Shown one piece after another: positions 30,256 through 37,544 of a stretch of DNA of 64,000 bases. A program made the translations under genes and the position numbers. How positions within the stretch are numbered: position 1 is the stretch's first letter; each line of letters begins with the position of its first letter. The DNA comes from Senegalimassilia faecalis (lineage in GTDB: Bacteria > Actinomycetota > Coriobacteriia > Coriobacteriales > Eggerthellaceae), in contig NZ_SDPW01000001.1 in the NCBI RefSeq assembly GCF_004135645.1, forward strand, positions 1,612,001 through 1,676,000, given 5' to 3'. Below the pieces are notes generated by a model, which had not been told where the DNA came from, did not search any database, and worked only from the letters and a program-made list of their open reading frames with translations.

Positions 30256-31026
30256 TTACGCTCCCACGGTGCCGCCGCAGTATTCGCAGCGTCCCGAGGC
30301 ATCGGGCGTGGTGGTGGCGCCGCACAAGGGGCACGTTCGCGTTGCCGTGGGCGCGGCGGCGGCAACGGGCGCGGTGGCATCAGGCGCGACGACGGCTGCA
30401 GCACCAGCCTCGCGCGCCGCTGCGCGCGCATCGCACAGCGCCGAGCGGATTTCCTGCGCAATGCGATCGGCCTCGCGGTATTCAATGGAATTGCGATGCT
30501 CGATGCGGTAGTCGTTCACCCTGAACGTGATGCTTTCGTAATAGGGAAGATTTACGTGGATGGTGAGGTACACGTCGTAGTCGATGTCGTAACGTGGGGG
30601 CTCGTAGTCGTGCTCCTCGCCGTCGGAATCGGTCCAGTGCAGCTCCGTTTTCGTTTCGCGGATCTCGGTGTCGCAGCCGGTTACTTGGGAGAAGTCCAGC
30701 ACGTCGGGATTGGTGTTGCGCCACTGCTTGTTCGTGGCAACCAGGAAGCGCCCCGCGTCTTCGTCGAGCAGCACTTTCGTGCCGAAACCCAGCGTGCGCG
30801 TAGGGTTGAATGCTGCCACGCGGTCGGCGTTTTGCTCACGCCACGCCAGTTGGTCGCGAATCTGGCTGACGCTTGAGCTCCGGCGGTCGCTGAACCACGG
30901 CGACAGCTTCGCTGCGCAGTCCTTGCACAGGTTGCCGTCGTCAAGCTTACGGTTTCCCAAAAGGCCAATCTCGCCGCCGCAGATATCGCAGGTCTTCTTC
31001 TCGAACATTTTTCCGAATAGTCCCAT
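30256..31026 (-). CDS. DUF4428-type zinc-binding protein with C-terminal zinc ribbon
   Basis: 256 residues. The N-terminus MGLFGKMFEKKTCDICGGEI with a following CKDC is the cysteine pattern of DUF4428. The C-terminal 25 residues carry CPLCG and CEYCG, a second zinc ribbon, after an Ala/Pro-rich linker. The middle (about 90-185) is a beta-rich domain with YDIDYDVYLTIHVNLPYYESITF. The start has GAAGGAGG upstream. The protein probably works inside the cell; no partner or reaction can be named. It is likely cotranscribed with the lipoprotein gene. Confidence 0.75.
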   Translation of the reverse strand: MGLFGKMFEKKTCDICGGEIGLLGNRKLDDGNLCKDCAAKLSPWFSDRRSSSVSQIRDQLAWREQNADRVAAFNPTRTLGFGTKVLLDEDAGRFLVATNKQWRNTNPDVLDFSQVTGCDTEIRETKTELHWTDSDGEEHDYEPPRYDIDYDVYLTIHVNLPYYESITFRVNDYRIEHRNSIEYREADRIAQEIRSALCDARAAAREAGAAAVVAPDATAPVAAAAPTATRTCPLCGATTTPDASGRCEYCGGTVGA

Positions 31027-31083
31027 GTCATGCCTCCTTCGCGCCGGATGCCTGCGCGCATCGTCTGTGCGTGAGTTCATGAT

Positions 31084-31119
31084 GCCGCAGGGCGGCGCGG
31101 CGCAGAAGCGCCCTGCGGC
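31084..31119 (-). terminator. Stem-loop between the signalling operon and the zinc-ribbon gene
   Basis: A perfect 11-bp stem, GCCGCAGGGCG / CGCCCTGCGGC, lies about 120 bp past the response regulator stop. It has no T run on the minus strand, so its role as terminator is uncertain. Confidence 0.45.
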
Positions 31120-31241
31120 CAAGTTTTGGCTGCGGGCTTAGGACTTGCGGCTTATAGACTGGGACGGCGGAGCGGGAAAGCCTGTTGCGGCGGGGCGGGA
31201 AGCCTATGGGGCGAGGTGCCAATTGCAGCGGGGCGGCAAGC

Positions 31242-31877
31242 CTACTCCTCTTGCGACCCCTTCGTCATGCTGGGCACGATAAGGCCTGTTGAAACGGCAT
31301 GCACGGCAAGTCTCAGGATGTTGTCGTAGCCCGTTTTCGCAAGGATCTCGGAAATGTGGCGCTTCACGGTGCCTTCGCTGAGATAAAGCTCGGCGGCAAT
31401 TTCCTTGCGCGTTTTCGTTTCGCACACCAGGCGCAAAATCGCCAATTCCGTGTCGGTAAGCTGGGCGGCGTCGGAAAAGATGCTCTGCTGCGCCAAGGGG
31501 AACGTGGAGTAGCCGTCCATGGTGGAGCGAATGATGCTCAAAAGCTCGGCGGTTCCTACGTTTTTGTACACGAAGCTGTCCACGCCGGCGTTGCGCGCTT
31601 GCTCGATGAACGTGATTTCGGGCATGCCCGTCATGATGATGACCTTCACGTCGGGCCGCGCGGCCTTGATCTTGCGCGCCGCGACGATGCCGCTGGAATC
31701 GTTCTCGGTGCACACGTCAAGCAACGCGCACGTGGCGCCAGATGTCTCGACGGCCTCAAGCGCCAAGGCGGCATCGCCAAGCGAGGCCACCACGTCGATG
31801 TCGCTTTGCGCGCCGATGGCGCAGGCAAGCGACTCGCGCAGCATGGCTTGGTCTTCAACGATGGCAAGCTTGATCAT
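31242..31877 (-). CDS. NarL/LuxR-family response regulator
   Basis: 211 residues. The receiver domain covers about 1-120, with acidic pocket E8/D9, phospho-acceptor Asp54 (LLDVC), Thr83 and Lys105. The LuxR helix-turn-helix covers about 143-200 (LTDTELAILRLVCETKTRKEIAAEL...EGTVKRHISEIL). It is therefore a complete DNA-binding output for the adjacent sensor kinase. Its start overlaps the kinase stop by 4 bases (ATGA), so the two are translationally coupled. No target promoter is identifiable; autoregulation is possible. Confidence 0.9.
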   Translation of the reverse strand: MIKLAIVEDQAMLRESLACAIGAQSDIDVVASLGDAALALEAVETSGATCALLDVCTENDSSGIVAARKIKAARPDVKVIIMTGMPEITFIEQARNAGVDSFVYKNVGTAELLSIIRSTMDGYSTFPLAQQSIFSDAAQLTDTELAILRLVCETKTRKEIAAELYLSEGTVKRHISEILAKTGYDNILRLAVHAVSTGLIVPSMTKGSQEE

Positions 31878-33352
31878 GGTTGCTCCTTTCGGCCGGCTCC
31901 GTAAGGCTCCGCGCCGCTTTCGGCTGATAGGCGGGCTATTTCTATGGTGAAGGGGTCAAACGACGCAACGCGGAATTCCAAGCCGGCGTGCTGAGCGGCC
32001 TGCCGCATGCCGGGTATCCCGCTGCCAGGGGTTATGGCGCAGGTGGCGCCCCGCCCGTCATTGGCGATGCGCATGGCTAAAGGCTCATCGCTGGCGAACA
32101 GGTGCACCTCGATGCGACGCGCCTGCGCGTGCTTGACGGCATTGGTGGTTGCTTCGCGAACGATGTGCACCAGCGCCTCGGCCTTTTCGGACGCCTTGGG
32201 CAGCGCGCCTTGAACCTGCACGGAAACGCCGGAAAGGGCGAACGCCTGCACGATGGCCTCAAGCTGCGCCGTGCTGTCGGGTTCCGCGGCGTCGTCAAGG
32301 TCGTCGATGATGCCGCGCGTCAGCCGCGCTACCTCGGCAAGCGCTTCGGGCGTGGGGTCGGGCGCTTCTAGAAAGCGGTGCAGAATGGACAGCCGCTGCC
32401 CGATCGTGTCGTGGATGCGCGCTTTCATGGCAACGATGGCCTCGTTTCTTGCCACTTCCTGCACGTGGTCAAGCGAGTCGCGCAGCTCGCGGTTCGCAGC
32501 TTCAAGCAGGCTGTTCGTGCGCTGTATGCCGGTGTTGATCGATTCTTCCTCGGTGACGTCGGTGGCCATCAAAAGGCGGCAAGTGGTTGCACGCAGGTTC
32601 ACGGTTTCGCGTTTGAACTGCACCATCTGTCTCCCGGGAAGCTCGATGCGAGCCTCGTCGCGCGAGTGCGGCATGTTCTGCAGCTTTGCGAGGCCTTCGA
32701 GTTCGGCCCACAGCTTGCTGGTGTCGGAAAGATCGGTGGCGAACCCCAGCGCGATAAGACGCGTGCGCATGACGTCGTTCATGTACAGGATGCAGTGCTT
32801 CTCGTTCGTCCAGATGATGCCTTCGGGAAGCTTGTCGAGCGCATCGATAAGGGAAAGCTTCGAGACTGAACATACCAGGTGGCGTATGTCAAGCAGCAAC
32901 GATGCGCTGACGCGGAACACGAAGAACGCCGCGTCGGCGATAAGCAGGTAGATCGCGCCAGGGCCAAGCGCGCTGATGACGGGCGGCGTGCAAAGCACAA
33001 GAAGCGCGACCTCGAACGTCATGGCCGGCTTGCGGTAGACAATGGCAAGCGCCGCCCCCAGGCAGGCGATTCCTAGGCTTACCCACAGGATCGGCTCGAT
33101 GGCCATGGTGAGGGTTCGAAGTCGAATGAGCATGTCGCCGTGGTTCGTGGAAGCCTCGCACGCAACGCAGCACGCCAATGCAAGGTGGCCCGCGAGAAAC
33201 GCTTCGTAGGTTATGGCGGCCAGGGGCGGTTTGCCCGGCTTGCGGCGTGTGACTAGGAAGGCCGCGTGCAGGGCCTGCCCCGAGGCAAGCAGGAAGAAGG
33301 CGGCGATAAGCGCAACAAGCACGGCGTTTGCCGAGGTCGAAAGGAAGTTCAT
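31874..33352 (-). CDS. Membrane sensor histidine kinase (HisKA_3/NarX-like catalytic half)
   Basis: 492 residues. Five or six hydrophobic helices fill about residues 8-175. A PAS-like segment (LPEGIIWTNEKHCILYMND) follows near 190. The dimerization helix has MKARIHDTIGQRLSILHRF, with His314 as the likely phospho-acceptor, and the ATPase domain has IVREATTNAVKHAQA as N-box plus a glycine-rich GSGIPGMRQA. These are the features of the kinases that work with NarL-type regulators. ATG 33352 follows AAAGGACG and overlaps the upstream gene's stop (ATGA). The signal sensed is unknown. Confidence 0.88.
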   Translation of the reverse strand: MNFLSTSANAVLVALIAAFFLLASGQALHAAFLVTRRKPGKPPLAAITYEAFLAGHLALACCVACEASTNHGDMLIRLRTLTMAIEPILWVSLGIACLGAALAIVYRKPAMTFEVALLVLCTPPVISALGPGAIYLLIADAAFFVFRVSASLLLDIRHLVCSVSKLSLIDALDKLPEGIIWTNEKHCILYMNDVMRTRLIALGFATDLSDTSKLWAELEGLAKLQNMPHSRDEARIELPGRQMVQFKRETVNLRATTCRLLMATDVTEEESINTGIQRTNSLLEAANRELRDSLDHVQEVARNEAIVAMKARIHDTIGQRLSILHRFLEAPDPTPEALAEVARLTRGIIDDLDDAAEPDSTAQLEAIVQAFALSGVSVQVQGALPKASEKAEALVHIVREATTNAVKHAQARRIEVHLFASDEPLAMRIANDGRGATCAITPGSGIPGMRQAAQHAGLEFRVASFDPFTIEIARLSAESGAEPYGAGRKEQP

Positions 33353-35109
33353 GGCACGTCCTTTCGCGGAATGGGGACGCGCACGAAGATGCATACGCTT
33401 TCACCATCTTGCTCGAAGCGATGCGTCGTGTTGCGTTTGGCAAGGTTCGCGCGCAGCTTGGCCAGCGTTTCGACCATGTGCGCGCTTTCGATGGCGCTAC
33501 TTGTGAGCATGGCGCGTAGCTCGGCGTTGTCTTCGTGTTCGTGAACGTTCAGCATAAGAACGGCGTCGTCGGCGGCGCTTGCCGCTGCGGCAAGATCGTA
33601 CAGGCAGTCGTACAGGACGCTTACCACGCAGGCGTCAAGCGCGTGCTCGGTCTGCACGAACGCGGCGCAATCCACGCCGATGGAGCGCAGGTCGGAGGCG
33701 GTTTCGTTAAACACCAGCTGCAAGCGGTCGCGGTCGAACTCGGGATCGCTTTTCTCGGACACCACCAAGGCGCCTTTGCGCTTGCAATAGGCAACCAGCA
33801 GCTTTGCTTCCGTCAGCATTTCGTTGCGTTTGGTTTTGGCGTGCGGGGTGTTTTCGGCGGGCAGGCCGTCGACCAGCTGCTTGATGCGCAGGCTCTGGTC
33901 CTTCAGGGCGTCTTCAACGTCCGCCATCAGCTCGCGCTCGTTGCGCAGCCGCCACGCCTCGCGCTGCACCGCGGCTTCCCGCTCAAGCGCGCTGTTGCTG
34001 CGCCGCAGCTGCGCTTGCTGCTCCTCAAGCGTTGCGCGCCGCGCATCTATGTCGGAAACGTCTTGCGCAAGCAGCGCGCGGCCTCCGCTGACGGGGTACA
34101 CCTTGAACAGCGTGTGCGCAACGCCGGTTGTGCGAAACGCCCACGATTCGGCCGGCAGCGTATCCGAGCGCTGCACAACGCGCGCGGCTTCGTTCGTTTG
34201 CGGGCAAGCTTGCTCGGTTTGGAAGACGGTGTTGCTTTCTTCGTCAAGAATCTTCAGGTCGAAAGGCAGCTTGCGAAACGCATTTTCGTACCATAAGTAT
34301 GAGGGGAACAGCTTCACGTCGAGCGCAATCTCCAGCGCGACTATCACCAAAACGCAGTACATCAGCGAGAAGTTCAGCGAAACCATGGCGATGATGCGCA
34401 GCGCATACAGCGCGTTGAGCGTGGTCCCTACGCCGGCGATCACGGCAAGGGGAACGAGCGCGATTTTGAGTTGCATGCGCGCCGCAAGGAAAAGCGTGGC
34501 GAAGAACGCGAGGTACAGCAGCACTTGCCAGCCGACGACGAGATAGTAGCCAGGCGCATAGCGGTAGCTGCCCGACCAGCTTGCATCGGCGAAGTCGAAC
34601 ACGAACACGCCGTGGTGCAGGTTGTTGGTGAGCACCAGTGCAATGAGCGCCGCCGTTATGCCTGCGAAAACGCGCATTGCGCGGCGTGTGGCGGGCTTGT
34701 CGTCAAGCGCGGCGGCACGCAGCGCGCAATCGAGGCAAAGAAGGGGAATGACCGTCATGGGAATGTAGTAGCAGTACCACAAAAGCGATTCGACAAGGTC
34801 GTTATCAAGGTGGAACTTCACCAGCACGGCAAGCATCCACAGCACGATAAGCCCGGCCACGCTTACCAGGTTGCGCGCTATTTTCGCATCGGGGCAGCGC
34901 AGGTAGGCGCTAAAGCCCCACGCGGCGGCTAGCGGCCCGAGCGCAATCATGTAATTCGATGACGAACGGCGGCTTGAAAAGGGGTTTGGCTCGGGGGCGG
35001 GCAGCGCGTCCGACGCCTGCATGGCACACAGCAAAAGGGCGAACGCGGCCGCAAGGGCCGCGGCAATGGCGAGCACCGTGCGCTTGGATATGTTGGCCGG
35101 GCGTTTCAT
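33349..35109 (-). CDS. Polytopic membrane protein resembling a histidine kinase without catalytic motifs
   Basis: 586 residues. About eight membrane helices span residues 10-275, similar in layout to 7TM-type sensor domains. A PAS-like segment (about 285-375) and a coiled coil (about 380-440, LEEQQAQLRRSNSALEREA) follow. The C-terminal third is laid out like a kinase core, but no His-Asp/Glu phospho-acceptor box, no Asn-rich N-box and no glycine-rich ATP lid are recognisable. It is coupled to the kinase gene by an ATGA overlap, so a regulatory partner role is inferred. ATG 35109 is chosen; an alternative ATG lies at 35130. TATACT on the minus strand, about 5 bases before ATG 35109, could support a leaderless message. 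Confidence 0.75.
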   Translation of the reverse strand: MKRPANISKRTVLAIAAALAAAFALLLCAMQASDALPAPEPNPFSSRRSSSNYMIALGPLAAAWGFSAYLRCPDAKIARNLVSVAGLIVLWMLAVLVKFHLDNDLVESLLWYCYYIPMTVIPLLCLDCALRAAALDDKPATRRAMRVFAGITAALIALVLTNNLHHGVFVFDFADASWSGSYRYAPGYYLVVGWQVLLYLAFFATLFLAARMQLKIALVPLAVIAGVGTTLNALYALRIIAMVSLNFSLMYCVLVIVALEIALDVKLFPSYLWYENAFRKLPFDLKILDEESNTVFQTEQACPQTNEAARVVQRSDTLPAESWAFRTTGVAHTLFKVYPVSGGRALLAQDVSDIDARRATLEEQQAQLRRSNSALEREAAVQREAWRLRNERELMADVEDALKDQSLRIKQLVDGLPAENTPHAKTKRNEMLTEAKLLVAYCKRKGALVVSEKSDPEFDRDRLQLVFNETASDLRSIGVDCAAFVQTEHALDACVVSVLYDCLYDLAAAASAADDAVLMLNVHEHEDNAELRAMLTSSAIESAHMVETLAKLRANLAKRNTTHRFEQDGESVCIFVRVPIPRKDVP

Positions 35110-35189
35110 GATGCCAGTATAGTTGAGCATCGTCTCATTGTTTTGGCCGCATGTCCCAACTTCGCGCGTTTGTCTGGGACACGCGGCCT

Positions 35190-35216
35190 GGGACAAAGGG
35201 ACTGTCCCTTTGTCCC
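35190..35216. repeat. GGGAC-type palindrome, copy 3
   Basis: A perfect 13-bp stem around one base: GGGACAAAGGGAC, T, GTCCCTTTGTCCC. It lies 50 bp from the second 164-bp element, upstream of the signalling operon. Confidence 0.8.
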
Positions 35217-35266
35217 GTTGGTGCTCGGGCAGCGGAACGCCCCCCTTGTGGCCGCTTTTCAAATAG

Positions 35267-35430
35267 GTGACGCGCCTTCGGCGCTATCTTATAGGTGTCG
35301 AGCTTGCTCGACGCTACGAAATCTTGTTGCGGGCTTCGATGAGATTGCGGCGTTGTCGGAGCTCGAGGCCTCGATTTGTAGGGTTGAGCGAAAGCTCAGC
35401 CCAGCTAAAGCAGCGCCGAAGGCGCGTCAC
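35267..35430. repeat. 164-bp composite inverted-repeat element, copy 2
   Basis: It starts GTGACGCGCCTTCGGCGCT and ends AGCGCCGAAGGCGCGTCAC. The inner hairpins GTCGAGCTTGCTCGAC and TTGAGCGAAAGCTCAG match copy 1 at 29143-29306. The two copies are the same length and orientation; the outer 55 bp at each end are well conserved and the central 50 bp diverge. No coding sequence lies inside. Confidence 0.8.
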
Positions 35431-35487
35431 TGCTTTATGGGCCTTGCCCCGCGAGCGCAAGCGGCAATGGGGCTGGCGCAACGCGAA

Positions 35488-35513
35488 GAGGGCGGAGCAT
35501 TTGCTCCGCCCTC
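35488..35513. terminator. Stem-loop downstream of the DUF5692 remnant
   Basis: A perfect 12-bp stem, GAGGGCGGAGCA / TGCTCCGCCCTC, with a 2-base loop. It lies about 110 bp past the end of the minus-strand remnant and has no T run on either side. The rest of 35431-35620 contains nothing else recognisable. Confidence 0.5.
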
Positions 35514-35620
35514 GATTCGCCTCATCTGCAAGGGTTATCGCAGTCAGCTGAACCACGCCGTGCTCGTTGCGCCCCCGCTTCTTCCTTTCTCAGCACGGCC
35601 TTCTCGTGCAAGCCTCGCTC

Positions 35621-36197
35621 TTACGCGGCATTCTCCTCGCGCGACATGGCCTTCTCGTAATCCTTCGTGCCCACGAAAATCTCGTTCGTGTACGGGTTGC
35701 GGCCCAGCTTCTTGCTGCGGTAGGCCACGTATCCCAGCGCTGCGATGTTCGCGCCTAAGGCCAGCAGCGAAACCACCAGGTTCACGTTCGGGTCGTTCAC
35801 CGACTGCACGGCGAAGATGGAGTCGTTGGCGAACAGGGGGCACACCTGGCAGAACATGCACCACAGCGCCAGCGTGTTCGCGCGGTTTTGGATCCAGCCG
35901 CCCTTGTTCCACAGCATGCCGGCCACGGTGGGGGCCAGAAGCAGCGCCAGGCCGCAGTACCAGGAGTGCGTCGGCAGGCAGTTGTAGGTGTAGCAGAAGT
36001 TCCAGATGTCGTAGGAGATGATGAACACCCAGGTCATGTCAGGCCACAGCATGTCCTGCTTCTTCTTCGACACGTAGATGCCGAACCAACCGGTCATGAC
36101 GAAGATGTTCAAGATGCCCGCGATGCCGTTGAACACGTTGTGCCAGCCGCCGTGCAGCTCCACGCCCTCGGTGGAGATCCACGTGGTGCCGAACGCG
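35621..36197 (-). pseudogene. DUF5692-type membrane protein, 5' end missing
   Basis: About 190 codons remain. GGWHNVFNGIAGILNIFVMT, ISYDIWNFCYTYNCLPTHS and LALWCMFCQVCPLFAND match the C-terminal part of DUF5692 membrane proteins, which are frequent in Eggerthellaceae. Five or so membrane helices are visible. Upstream of the TTWISTEG segment the frame stays open, but the translation becomes Ala/Thr/Ser-rich and is the antisense of a plus-strand membrane protein. The first 130 or so residues of the family are therefore absent, with no start codon or ribosome-binding site at the junction. Family match is from memory of the consensus. Confidence 0.72.
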
Positions 36198-36581
36198 CGC
36201 ACGGCGCTTTCGCTTGTGTGCCTGCTGGTGGTGGCAAGCGGCATCCTGTCCGGCGCGCAGGTGGGCTCCATGTCATCGAAGCTGCCGGGTGCCGGCATGC
36301 TGCTGGTGGCGGCCGCGGTGTTCACGGCGTTCATCGGCACGCTGCTTGGAGCGGCGGCGCAGGTGGTGTGCTCGTGCATGGCGCGCGCCGGCAGGCGCGC
36401 AAGCTGGAATCTGGTCGGCGCGGCCGCGGCGTGCGGCGCGGTGGTGATGGTGCTGACGGTGCTCATGTTCGCGGCCATCAACACGGCAAGCCCGAACCTG
36501 GCAGCAGTAGGCGGCCTGTTCGCGCTCGACGCCGCCGTGAACGTGGCAATGCTGCTGGTAGCGGCCCGCTTCACGAAGTAG
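36195..36581 (+). pseudogene. 3' fragment of an unidentified membrane protein
   Basis: About 128 codons ending at TAG 36579-36581. Four hydrophobic helices are visible (LVCLLVVASGIL, MLLVAAAVFTAFIGTLLGA, GAVVMVLTVLMFAAI, LDAAVNVAMLLVAARF). The open frame extends left to 36078, but that part is antisense to the DUF5692 remnant, so the real 5' part is lost. It meets the DUF5692 fragment head to head at about 36195. I do not recognise the family. A short genuine gene starting at an internal GTG cannot be excluded. Confidence 0.6.
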
Positions 36582-36652
36582 CAAGGTGTGAAAACTGCGC
36601 AGCATAATGCACGCGGCTCCATTTGACGTGCGCGCATAAAGCTCGGCAACGC

Positions 36653-36687
36653 AAAAGCCCCCGCCAATTCGTTTGGCGAGGGCTTTT
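36653..36687 (-). terminator. Terminator of the cytochrome gene
   Basis: A 15-bp stem with one mismatch, AAAAGCCCCCGCCAA / TTGGCGAGGGCTTTT. On the minus strand it ends in TTTT, 36 bp after the cytochrome stop. It may also terminate the plus-strand fragment. Confidence 0.82.
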
Positions 36688-36722
36688 CGCGCTTTGCGTG
36701 CGAATGGCGACGGGCTGATTGA

Positions 36723-37409
36723 CTACTTCAGCGCTGATTCGGCGATCTGCTTGCCGGTTTTGTAGTCAACCCAGCCTTGCGGCATGCTCGCGGCGGCGTC
36801 GTTGTGGCATTCCGTGCACGCCATCACCGACGCACGGTGCGACTTGTGGCAGTCGCTGCAGGTCGCATCGCCGTGATGGTTGCTGTGCGGGTTGAACGAG
36901 CGGTCGGCCGTGACGTCCATCAGCTGGCTGCGCGTGGTGATTTCGGCGCCGGCGGCGTCGGTGTGGCAGCCGCTCTTCAGGCAAAACGCCGCTTCGTCGG
37001 ACGAATTCTGCCCCGAGTTCTCCATCAGCTCGGTGATCGATGTTTCTGCGAGCGGGTAATAGTAGTCGCCCGTGATGGTTTCCGTAACCTCGCCGATCTG
37101 CTGGCCAAGGGAGGGAACGTGGCACGACAGGCACTCCACGCCTGCCTGCTTGTGCGTGACGGCAAGCATCGAACTGGCATCGCTGACGTTGTTGCCCCAC
37201 TTATCGACTGCCGGCGTACCTGGTTGCGCTTCGAACGTGTCCACATAGGTGCTCATGGGCGTGTGGCACACGCCGCAAAAACCCGGTGTGTTGTGCCACG
37301 TCCAAAAACCAATGCCGGCTACGATGACCACGGCAACGACGATGCCCGCGATCAGCGGTTTCTTGCTTTTCTTTGCTTTCGCGTTTGATGCGCTCGACGG
37401 CGTGTCCAT
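36723..37409 (-). CDS. Membrane-anchored multihaem cytochrome c (NapC/NrfH-like role)
   Basis: 228 residues. A basic N-terminus and one membrane helix (about 18-38) are followed by an exported domain with four CxxCH haem sites: CGVCH 45-49, CLSCH 93-97, CSDCH 184-188 and CTECH 198-202. A fifth, atypical site, CLKSGCH at 143-149 (Cx4CH), may also bind haem. Such proteins carry electrons from menaquinol to an exported reductase. The flavoprotein gene lies 135 bp upstream on the same strand, so the two probably form one respiratory unit. Confidence 0.88.
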   Translation of the reverse strand: MDTPSSASNAKAKKSKKPLIAGIVVAVVIVAGIGFWTWHNTPGFCGVCHTPMSTYVDTFEAQPGTPAVDKWGNNVSDASSMLAVTHKQAGVECLSCHVPSLGQQIGEVTETITGDYYYPLAETSITELMENSGQNSSDEAAFCLKSGCHTDAAGAEITTRSQLMDVTADRSFNPHSNHHGDATCSDCHKSHRASVMACTECHNDAAASMPQGWVDYKTGKQIAESALK

Positions 37410-37544
37410 GGCTGTCTCCTCTAGAAGTTCGTCTGCGAATATATGCTGAGCGCCCGGAGGGAAGAAAGGGCGCTCAGCGAGGGGGGAAGTCCCGCATCTG
37501 CGGTGGGCTTCATGCCGGCGCGCAAGATGGGAGATAAGGATGTG

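Noticed and set aside
29143-35430. CRISPR array formed by the repeated palindromes
   Set aside because: The copies are kilobases apart with genes between them, and no cas genes are present.
35621-36667. A 348-codon minus-strand gene
   Set aside because: Only the last 190 codons resemble a real protein; the first part is antisense to plus-strand membrane-protein sequence, so a truncated gene is recorded.
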